A stretch of 8,585 nucleotides of DNA from Elusimicrobiales bacterium (lineage in GTDB: Bacteria; Elusimicrobiota; Elusimicrobia; Elusimicrobiales; UBA9959): contig JAOAEH010000085.1 in NCBI GenBank assembly GCA_026416895.1, forward strand, positions 1 to 8,585. Reading direction: 5' to 3'. The notes below the pieces were generated by a model, which saw only the letters and a list, made by a program, of their open reading frames with translations, made no database searches and was not told where the DNA came from. Shown piece after piece: positions 1 through 5,652 of the stretch; within the stretch, counting starts at the first letter, position 1; every line of letters starts with the position of its first letter. A program made the position numbers and the translations under genes.

Positions 1-1443
1 AATAATTTTTTTAAATAGCTTTATATATTGTTCAATTGACTTATTCCATGAAAAATCTCGATTCATAGCATTTTTTATCAAAGTATTCCATAACTCTCTT
101 TCATTATAAATAGAAATTATGTGACCCAAAATAGATTTTAAATTATAAGGTGTTGGCTCACCTATTACAAAACCATTAGAGGAAGCTAAATTATCAGGAT
201 AATAAAATATAGTATCCTTTAGCCCTCCTACATGACTAACAACAGCAATGGTCCCATATCTAGAAGCTATCATTTGACTTAATCCACACGGTTCAAATCT
301 TGATGGCATAAGGAAAATATCTGAAGAAGCATATATTTTATGCGCTATTTCTTCATTAAAGGAATTTATAAAAATAAAACTTCCTAAATATTTCTTTGAA
401 AGGTATTCAAGTTTATCCGATATATCTTTATCACCTGTTCCTAAAATTGCAAACTGATATTTATCCAAAAAAGCTTCACAAACATCTATTATTATATCAA
501 TACCTTTTTGATTATCAAGACGAGAAACACAACCAGCAAGAATAAAGCTTTTATCTTGTTTTAAGCCAAACTCTTTTTGAAAACTTTTTTTACAAAATGG
601 TTTAAATCTCCAAAAGTTTTTAGAATCATATTCACGATATATAAAATTATCTGTTGCTGGATTCCAAATATCAGTATCTATTCCATTAAGAATTCCATAA
701 AGTCTATCTTTTCTATTATTAAGTACACCCTCTAATCCTTTACCTAAAATGGAATCCTCACATATTTCGCGAGCATAACTAGGACTAACGGTAGTAATAA
801 TATCTGCATAATTTATTCCAGCTTTCATAAAATTAATTCCACCATAATACTCTAACTTATCTGGTGTAAAATCAAACCATGAAAAACCAGCTTTTATAAA
901 AGAATCTCTTCCAAAAAAACCTTGATAAGCTATATTATGAATAGTAAAAACTGTTTTGGTTTTAACAAAAAAAGCATCTATGCTGTAAATTGTTTTAAGG
1001 TAAGCTGGTATTAATCCAGTTTGCCAATCATGACACCAAATTATATCAGGTTTAAACCCTAAAAATTTACAACTCTCTAAAACTCCTCTTTGAAAAAATA
1101 TAAACCTTTCATCATTATCAGGATAATCTCCTGAATCACTTTTATAAAGTCCTGGTCTATCAAAATAATGTGGATTATCTATAAGATAAACCTTTACTTT
1201 TCCCCACTCAAGATGATAAAGATTTACCTCTTCAAATCTATCAGAAACAGGAACAATAAAATTACCAAAGATCTTTTTAGGTGAAAAAGCAGTCTTACCT
1301 ATATCCCTATATTTAGGAATAAAAAGGACTACCTCAATACCGTTTTCTTTTGACAAACAATTTGAAACTGCACCAACTACATCTCCTAAACCTCCAGTTT
1401 TACAAAAAGGAAAAGCTTCAGAACTAACAATAGCTATTTTCAT
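1..1443 (-). CDS. glgA: Glycogen synthase (ADP-glucose type), 3' end just cut off
   Basis: This GT5-family glycosyltransferase transfers glucose from ADP-glucose to the growing end of an alpha-1,4-glucan in the cytoplasm. I translated 481 codons from the ATG at 1443; the frame is open to base 1. The family is usually about 475-490 residues, so nearly all of the protein is present and the stop should lie just outside. Visible motifs are KTGGL at residues 15-19 (sugar-nucleotide and glucan binding at the N-terminus), HDW at 138-140, TIHNIAYQG at 167-175, GILNGIDTDIWNP at 250-262, SRLDNQKG at 307-314, SRFEPCGL at 381-388 (catalytic acidic residue region) and GGLKDT at 406-411. The KTGGL form is typical of bacterial ADP-glucose enzymes. 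A strong Shine-Dalgarno, GAGGAGG at 1454-1448, overlaps the stop codon of the GalT-like gene upstream, so the two are probably translated from one mRNA. It is the last visible gene of the six-gene operon. Confidence 0.95.
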   Translation of the reverse strand, partial: MKIAIVSSEAFPFCKTGGLGDVVGAVSNCLSKENGIEVVLFIPKYRDIGKTAFSPKKIFGNFIVPVSDRFEEVNLYHLEWGKVKVYLIDNPHYFDRPGLYKSDSGDYPDNDERFIFFQRGVLESCKFLGFKPDIIWCHDWQTGLIPAYLKTIYSIDAFFVKTKTVFTIHNIAYQGFFGRDSFIKAGFSWFDFTPDKLEYYGGINFMKAGINYADIITTVSPSYAREICEDSILGKGLEGVLNNRKDRLYGILNGIDTDIWNPATDNFIYREYDSKNFWRFKPFCKKSFQKEFGLKQDKSFILAGCVSRLDNQKGIDIIIDVCEAFLDKYQFAILGTGDKDISDKLEYLSKKYLGSFIFINSFNEEIAHKIYASSDIFLMPSRFEPCGLSQMIASRYGTIAVVSHVGGLKDTIFYYPDNLASSNGFVIGEPTPYNLKSILGHIISIYNERELWNTLIKNAMNRDFSWNKSIEQYIKLFKKII

Positions 1444-1455
1444 TCAACCTCCTCA
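1444..1455 (-). promoter_or_regulatory. Ribosome binding site of glgA overlapping the upstream stop
   Basis: GAGGAGG occupies 1454-1448, four bases before the glgA ATG. Its first two bases are the last two of the TGA stop (1455-1453) of the GalT-like gene. This is the strongest Shine-Dalgarno in the left operon and it fixes the glgA start. Ribosomes ending on the upstream gene would sit directly on this site, which suggests coupled translation (inference). Confidence 0.8.
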
Positions 1456-2424
1456 ATTAATTTTTTTACCTAATTTAAGAATTTTAATAGCTTGTTCAGG
1501 AGAAACAGAATTTATATAAAAACCACTTCCCCATTCAAAGCCAGCAGGCATAGCAAGCTTTGGAAGTATTTCAATATGCCAGTGAAAATTTTCTACATTC
1601 TTAGGAGCTGTATGAAATATCATATTATAAGACAAATCATCAAATATTCTATGGAGTTTTTTAAGCACCAATCTAAAAATATCTGCTAAACCATTAAAAT
1701 TTTCCTCATTAAAAAAATCCTTTTCATGTTTTAATGGAGCTATCCAAATTTCAAAATTAAATCTAGAGGCAAAAGGAGCAAAAACAATAAAAAAATCATC
1801 TATATAAAATACTCTCTTTTTAAGCATAATCTCATTTTCTATAACATCACACATAAGACATCTTCTGTATTTATAAAAATAATATCTGAACCTCTTAACC
1901 TCATCTTCAACTCTAACAGGAATAATTGGTAAAGATATTATTTGTGAGTGAGGATGTTTTAAACTAGCTCCAGCATTTACACCATAGTTTTTAAAAAGCA
2001 TAACATATTTCGAATTTTTTAACGAATAAAGATAATTCATTCTAAATGAATAAACCTCAAAAATCTCAGACAGATGTTTTATATTATAAAAATTTTCTCT
2101 GTGTAGAGGTGTTTCTATAATAACTTCATGTCTTCCATTAAAAAAATATTTAAAAAATATTCCTTCTTTCTCTAAAACATTATTATTATTTTCAACTAAA
2201 GCAGGATATTTATTTTCAACTACCCTTATGTACCATTTATTACCTCTTTTTCTTTCTAAAATGGCAACAGGAGTCTGTTTTTCATTTCCTGGACAGAAAG
2301 GACAAATTATATTAGAATCAACATAATCATTTGGCCTTTTACTTCTTTCATCATTTATAATTACCCAACATGAACTAAATATATCTTTTCTCAAATGAGG
2401 TTTCATTTTAAATAAATTTTTCAA
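1453..2424 (-). CDS. galT: GalT-family nucleotidylyltransferase (galactose-1-phosphate uridylyltransferase or ADP-glucose phosphorylase)
   Basis: This HIT-superfamily enzyme moves a nucleotidyl group between a sugar phosphate and a nucleotide sugar through a histidine intermediate. By alignment to E. coli GalT, the zinc ligands appear as C41 and C44 in CPFCPGNE, H108 in TPLH and H157 in HPH; H159 is the nucleophile. A second pair, C189/C192, and the C-terminal HWH at 281-283 and GFEWGSGFYIN at 295-305 complete a short-form GalT of about 320 residues. As I recall it, the plant ADP-glucose phosphorylase At5g18200 shares this layout, so the substrate could be UDP-sugar/galactose-1-phosphate or ADP-glucose; the glgA neighbour makes the latter worth considering. 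The TTG start at 2424 overlaps the scpB stop (TTGA). An ATG at 2406 gives MKPHLRKD, a more family-like N-terminus, but has no clear Shine-Dalgarno. The start is therefore uncertain by six codons. Confidence 0.88.
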   Translation of the reverse strand: MKNLFKMKPHLRKDIFSSCWVIINDERSKRPNDYVDSNIICPFCPGNEKQTPVAILERKRGNKWYIRVVENKYPALVENNNNVLEKEGIFFKYFFNGRHEVIIETPLHRENFYNIKHLSEIFEVYSFRMNYLYSLKNSKYVMLFKNYGVNAGASLKHPHSQIISLPIIPVRVEDEVKRFRYYFYKYRRCLMCDVIENEIMLKKRVFYIDDFFIVFAPFASRFNFEIWIAPLKHEKDFFNEENFNGLADIFRLVLKKLHRIFDDLSYNMIFHTAPKNVENFHWHIEILPKLAMPAGFEWGSGFYINSVSPEQAIKILKLGKKIN

Positions 2425-3041
2425 TTTTCTTTTATATCTTGAGATGAATTTTCAATATTTTCTAAACTTATATTATTAGAGATTTCATTCAAATTTTGCT
2501 TTATATTACTCAATACCCTCGAATCAACTAGTGTATCTATTTTAGGTAAATCTTCAATACTATTTAAACCAAACTGCTTGAGAAATTCATCAGTAGTGCC
2601 ATACATTATAGGCCTACCAATAACCTCTTTCCTACCAATACTCGTTATAAGTTTTCTTTCAAGAAGAGTCTCAATTGGACCGGAAGAATCTACACCTCTT
2701 ATCGCTTCTATCTCTGCCCTAGTTATTGGTTGACGGTATGCAATTATTCCTAAAACTTCTAAAGCAGCATTAGAAAGGCGCAAATTAAGTCTAGTACTAT
2801 AAAGTTTTCTAACCCATAAAGAATATTGAGGCCTTGTTGCCATTTGCCAACCACCTGCTACTTTTACAATTGATATGGCACTATTTTGGGAATCATATCT
2901 ATATCTCAATTCTTCAATAATACTTTCAACTAACTTATCATCATTCAATTCACATATCTTTGATATTTTTGAAGAAGTTAATGGTTCATCTGTTATAAAA
3001 AGTAAAGTTTCAATAACTTTTAATAAATCTTCTCTCTCCAT
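2421..3041 (-). CDS. scpB: Segregation and condensation protein B
   Basis: ScpB is the winged-helix (kite) subunit that, with ScpA, binds the Smc ATPase and forms the bacterial condensin used for chromosome compaction and segregation. With the ATG at 3041 the protein has 206 residues. The first winged-helix domain begins with LLKVIETLLF near residue 6. The second contains the family signature from about 93 to 150: ALEVLGIIAYRQPITRAEIE, RGVDSSG, GRKEVIGRPIMYGTT, then FGLNSIEDLP. After about residue 166 there is a 40-residue Asn/Ser/Glu-rich tail of low complexity, probably disordered. The frame opens with a TTG at 3056, but GAGGG at 3054-3050 lies eight bases before the ATG at 3041 and MEREDLLKVIE fits the family start, so I choose the ATG. 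It follows scpA after 22 bases and its stop overlaps the TTG of the GalT-like gene. Confidence 0.93.
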   Translation of the reverse strand: MEREDLLKVIETLLFITDEPLTSSKISKICELNDDKLVESIIEELRYRYDSQNSAISIVKVAGGWQMATRPQYSLWVRKLYSTRLNLRLSNAALEVLGIIAYRQPITRAEIEAIRGVDSSGPIETLLERKLITSIGRKEVIGRPIMYGTTDEFLKQFGLNSIEDLPKIDTLVDSRVLSNIKQNLNEISNNISLENIENSSQDIKEN

Positions 3042-3056
3042 AACTACCGCCCTCAA
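3042..3056 (-). promoter_or_regulatory. Ribosome binding site deciding the scpB start
   Basis: GAGGG at 3054-3050 is followed by eight bases and the ATG at 3041. The in-frame TTG at 3056-3054 overlaps this Shine-Dalgarno and has none of its own, so translation most likely begins at the ATG, five codons later than the longest reading frame. Confidence 0.65.
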
Positions 3057-3063
3057 ACAATTT

Positions 3064-3750
3064 TTAAACTAAATATATTTTAACTTCTCCAAACTGCTCT
3101 TCTTGAATAACTCTAATTTTATTAATTTTAACAAGTTCAAGCAAAGCAAGAAAAACTGTTACTATCGCTCTTTTTGTCTTCTCATCTTTAAAAAGCTCAT
3201 CTAAAACAAGATAGTTTTTATTTGACAATAAACTTAAAATTTTTTCAATTCTTGATTCTATTGGAACATCTTCAATCTCTATTTCTGTTTTATTACCAAC
3301 TCTTTCAAAAGCTCTCTTAACTGCATCTATTAGAAGCCTTATATCAACTTCAAGGTGTTTATCCTCATTTGAGAAAATAGGAGATCCTCTATAAAAAACA
3401 TCTTTAAATTTATTATAACGTTCAGATAAAAAAGAAGTAACCATTTTATATTTCTCATACTCCTTTAACATTTCAGCAAGCTCTACTCGAGGATCATCTT
3501 CTTCGTCATTATTTTCAGATTTAAATATTAACATTTTTATCTTTATTTGCATTAAAGTTGCTGCCATTATAAGAAAATCTCCTGCTATATCAAGGTCTAG
3601 TTCCTTCATTACTTCCAAATATTCCAAATACTGTTGCGTAATCTGAGATATAGGAATATCATATATATCCAGATTATTTTTTTTTACAAGATACAAAAGT
3701 AAATCAAGAGGACCTTCAAATATTTCAAGATTAACATCTATTAAACTCAT
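3064..3750 (-). CDS. scpA: Segregation and condensation protein A
   Basis: ScpA is the kleisin subunit that bridges the Smc heads and recruits ScpB. It has 228 residues, slightly short of the typical 240-270. The N-terminal Smc-neck-binding region is clear: FEGPLDLLLYLVKK at 11-24, LDIYDIPISQIT at 27-38, then AGDFLIMAATLMQIKIKML at 56-74. A middle helical linker with an acidic run (NNDEEDDP, 80-87) leads to a C-terminal winged helix at about 185-228 with RAIVTVFLALLELVK and FGEVKIYLV, the part that contacts the Smc head. The ATG overlaps the trpS stop as ATGA, so translation is probably coupled. scpA and scpB adjacent in this order is the usual arrangement. smc itself is not in this window. 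Confidence 0.95.
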   Translation of the reverse strand: MSLIDVNLEIFEGPLDLLLYLVKKNNLDIYDIPISQITQQYLEYLEVMKELDLDIAGDFLIMAATLMQIKIKMLIFKSENNDEEDDPRVELAEMLKEYEKYKMVTSFLSERYNKFKDVFYRGSPIFSNEDKHLEVDIRLLIDAVKRAFERVGNKTEIEIEDVPIESRIEKILSLLSNKNYLVLDELFKDEKTKRAIVTVFLALLELVKINKIRVIQEEQFGEVKIYLV

Positions 3751-4829
3751 ATTAATCCCATTATTTTCATAACTTCTCTTAATTTTTTTGAAGCTTTCGA
3801 ACGAGCTTTCTCATTACCTTGCTCAATAATTTCTTTTATTAATCTATGATTATCAATATATTTTTTTCTTTTTTCATCAATATTTTTCATCCAAGGATTC
3901 AATATTTCAAACAAATTTTTTTTACATGCAACACAACCAATTTTACCATTCCTACAATCTAATTCTACTTTCATATATTCATCATTATAAACCTTATGAA
4001 AAGCAAAAACTACACATCCATCTGGATTACCAAGATCATTTATCTTAATTTTTTTAGGATCTGTATACATTTTCATTATTTTTTTATAAAGTTGGTCATC
4101 ATGTTCACCTAATTCTATTGTGTTGCTATAAGATTTCGACATTTTTTTAGCATCTAAACCAGGTAAAATAGGAGTAGAAGTAAGTAAAGGTTCAGGTTCT
4201 TTAAAAATTTTAGTTTTAAATATTGAATTAAATCTTGCAGCTATATGTCTAGTTATTTCAATATGAGCAAGTTGATCTTTACCAACTGGAACATAGTCAG
4301 CATCATACAAAAGTATATCTGCGCTTTGAAGTACAGGATAACCTAAAAAACCATAATTAGCAATTTCACTGAGCAAAACATTTTGAGTCTCTTCATCTAT
4401 GCCAGATATTTCTGCTATTTTTCTCGTTGAACCATTAGCTTTTTTAGCTTTCTCTTCTTGCCCACGATATCTTCTTTCATAAAGTTCTAACAATTGTTCT
4501 TTAAAAGTAGGATTTCTCAATAGCCATGAAATAGGAGTTACCATTGAAAGTATTAAGTGAAGCTGGGAATGTTCATAAATATCAGATTGTTTAAATATCA
4601 CACATTTCTTTGGATCAATACCTGCTGCTAGCCAATCCACCACCATCATAAATGTATTTTCATATAATTTAGTTTGATAGTTATGGTAAGTAGTTAAAGA
4701 ATGTAAATCTGCAACAAAAAAATAACACTCATAACTATCTTGAAGTTTTATAAAATTATAAAGTGCTCCCCAATAGTTACCTAAATGAATTCTTCCTGTA
4801 GGTCTCATACCAGATAAAACCACAGCCAT
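3747..4829 (-). CDS. trpS: Tryptophan--tRNA ligase with an insertion in the catalytic domain
   Basis: This class Ic aminoacyl-tRNA synthetase activates tryptophan with ATP and charges tRNA-Trp. The signature motifs are intact: GMRPTGRIHLGNYWGAL at 7-23 (HIGH-type motif HLGN at 15-18) and KKMSKSYSN at 228-236 (KMSKS at 229-233). PVLQSADILLYDADYVPVGKDQ (165-186) is the conserved tryptophan and ATP pocket region. At 360 residues it is longer than the usual 325-340. The excess lies at about 114-152, where a charged segment (ELYERRYRGQEEKAKK, then NGSTRKIAEISGIDEETQ) separates NPTFKEQL from NYGFLGYPVL. The C-terminal half has C292, C299 and C302 (CRNGKIGCVACKK), a pattern I recall from delta-proteobacterial TrpS. 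Shine-Dalgarno AGAGG at 4838-4834 overlaps the TAG stop of the protease gene; the end overlaps scpA by four bases. Confidence 0.96.
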   Translation of the reverse strand: MAVVLSGMRPTGRIHLGNYWGALYNFIKLQDSYECYFFVADLHSLTTYHNYQTKLYENTFMMVVDWLAAGIDPKKCVIFKQSDIYEHSQLHLILSMVTPISWLLRNPTFKEQLLELYERRYRGQEEKAKKANGSTRKIAEISGIDEETQNVLLSEIANYGFLGYPVLQSADILLYDADYVPVGKDQLAHIEITRHIAARFNSIFKTKIFKEPEPLLTSTPILPGLDAKKMSKSYSNTIELGEHDDQLYKKIMKMYTDPKKIKINDLGNPDGCVVFAFHKVYNDEYMKVELDCRNGKIGCVACKKNLFEILNPWMKNIDEKRKKYIDNHRLIKEIIEQGNEKARSKASKKLREVMKIMGLI

Positions 4830-4839
4830 ATAACCTCTA
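4830..4839 (-). promoter_or_regulatory. Ribosome binding site of trpS overlapping the protease stop
   Basis: AGAGG at 4838-4834 stands four bases before the trpS ATG at 4829 and shares bases with the TAG stop (4839-4837) of the upstream membrane protease gene. This ties the two genes into one transcriptional and probably translationally coupled unit. Confidence 0.6.
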
Positions 4840-5472
4840 GACAGAAAGTCCTAGAATTTTATAAAAATGAAGAAAATATTTCAGAGGTAAAACTATCCAA
4901 AATTTTATTAGGCCTGTTATAACAAGAAATATAATTATATAAATTCCATATGGTATAATTTTTTCATATTTTTCTCTATATCGATAAGGCAACAAATTCA
5001 TAAAAACCTGTCCACCATCAAGAGGGTATATAGGAAAAAGATTAAAAAATGCAAGTACAAGATTTATAACTATAAGATACTGAAATATATAGATTAAAGG
5101 AAGAAAAAAATTTATAGTATGAACAGATAAATAATACATAATTGTTAATAAAATAGCTGAAAAAAAAGATAGTAAAATATTAGCAACTGGGCCAGCTAGT
5201 GAAACATATATAATAGATTTATTATACTCATACATTCTATAAGGATTAATAGGAACAGGTTTAGCCCATCCTATAACAGGAATTCCACTTAATATTGTAA
5301 CTAAAGGAACAATTAAACTACCAACTAAATCAAGGTGTGGCAGAGGATTTAGTGTAAGTCTACCCATCAAATATGCAGTATCATCACCTTTTTTGTATGC
5401 AACATATCCATGAGCATATTCATGTATTATTACCGAAAAAACAAGAGCTGGCAATTGTAATATCCACTGCAT
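4837..5472 (-). CDS. Site-2 protease family (M50) membrane zinc metalloprotease
   Basis: This is a polytopic membrane protein of 211 residues. The zinc-protease motif HEYAHG lies in the first hydrophobic segment (H17, E18, H21), and the third metal ligand is expected in the LDGG motif at 151-154 of FPIYPLDGGQV. Further hydrophobic segments lie around 48-68, 88-115, 123-146 and 173-196. GWAKPVPINP at 68-77 is typical of the short YwhC-like M50B group. There is no PDZ domain, so it is not a full RseP homologue; the physiological substrate is unknown. The ATG at 5472 is the only reasonable start, because HEYAH comes at once and an in-frame TAA lies six codons upstream. No Shine-Dalgarno precedes it; a near-consensus promoter places the transcript start at the ATG itself. 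It heads the left operon, seven bases before trpS. Confidence 0.92.
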   Translation of the reverse strand: MQWILQLPALVFSVIIHEYAHGYVAYKKGDDTAYLMGRLTLNPLPHLDLVGSLIVPLVTILSGIPVIGWAKPVPINPYRMYEYNKSIIYVSLAGPVANILLSFFSAILLTIMYYLSVHTINFFLPLIYIFQYLIVINLVLAFFNLFPIYPLDGGQVFMNLLPYRYREKYEKIIPYGIYIIIFLVITGLIKFWIVLPLKYFLHFYKILGLSV

Positions 5473-5479
5473 AACAAAA

Positions 5480-5508
5480 ATTATATATTATTTAAAGAGT
5501 ACTGTAAA
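5480..5508 (-). promoter_or_regulatory. Near-consensus sigma-70-type promoter for the protease operon, predicted leaderless
   Basis: Read on the minus strand, TTTACA (5508-5503, one mismatch to TTGACA) and TATAAT (5485-5480, perfect) are separated by exactly 17 bases. Seven bases follow the -10 box before the A of the ATG at 5472, so the predicted +1 is that A or the base before it. No ribosome binding site fits between. The prediction is a leaderless mRNA. The transcription start is inferred, not measured. Confidence 0.75.
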
Positions 5509-5517
5509 TTATTCAAT

Positions 5518-5546
5518 TTGTTAAATTCTTAAAAAAATTATATAAT
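5518..5546 (+). promoter_or_regulatory. Near-consensus sigma-70-type promoter for tRNA-Lys and the pilin-like gene
   Basis: TTGTTA (5518-5523, four of six bases matching TTGACA) and TATAAT (5541-5546, perfect) are 17 bases apart on the plus strand. The likely +1 is the A at 5554, only three bases before the mature tRNA 5' end at 5557. The -35 box is nine bases from the -35 box of the divergent protease promoter. Confidence 0.75.
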
Positions 5547-5556
5547 GAAGTTTAGT

Positions 5557-5628
5557 GCGCCCGTAGCTCAGTGGTAGAGCATCCGCCTTTTAAGCGGGTG
5601 GCCGCGCGTTCGAATCGCGCCGGGCGCA
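5557..5628 (+). tRNA. tRNA-Lys (anticodon UUU)
   Basis: All four arms fold from the sequence. The acceptor stem is GCGCCCG (5557-5563) with CGGGCGC (5621-5627) and discriminator A at 5628. The D stem is GCTC (5566-5569) with GAGC (5577-5580). The anticodon stem is TCCGC (5582-5586) with GCGGG (5594-5598), including one U-G closing pair. Its loop is CTTTTAA, with anticodon TTT at 5589-5591. The five-base variable loop is TGGCC, and the T stem GCGCG/CGCGC encloses TTCGAAT. The CCA end is not encoded. By my count 39 of 42 stem bases are G or C, very high for such an AT-rich genome and typical of thermophiles. A wobble UUU anticodon reads both AAA and AAG. No terminator follows; the pilin-like gene starts 24 bases on. 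Confidence 0.97.
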
Positions 5629-5637
5629 AAAAAGAAC

Positions 5638-5644
5638 AAAGGGG
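5638..5644 (+). promoter_or_regulatory. Ribosome binding site of the pilin-like gene
   Basis: AAAGGGG ends eight bases before the ATG at 5653. It is the only plausible ribosome site in the 24-base spacer between the tRNA 3' end and the pilin start, so the spacer seems just large enough to hold a translation start after the tRNA is cut away. Confidence 0.6.
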
Positions 5645-5652
5645 TTAAATAA

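Noticed and set aside
1492..1689. Plus-strand 65-codon reading frame.
   Set aside because: It lies entirely antisense to the GalT-like gene, has no ribosome site and no recognisable protein features. It is a shadow frame.
2875..3072. Plus-strand 65-codon reading frame rich in Ser and Leu.
   Set aside because: It is antisense to the scpB start. The composition is what the complement of Lys/Glu-rich codons yields.
5531..5560. T7 run on the minus strand after the antisense tRNA fold, as a terminator for read-through from the rho operon.
   Set aside because: The T run is about 19 bases away from the strong stem, and the closer ATTATATAAT palindrome has no loop and no G-C pairs. The A run also belongs to the tRNA promoter spacer.
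5600..5630. tRNA 3' end as an integration site for a mobile element carrying the pilin gene.
   Set aside because: No second copy of the tRNA 3' sequence was seen in the window, and there is no integrase or other mobile gene. The pilin composition matches its neighbours.
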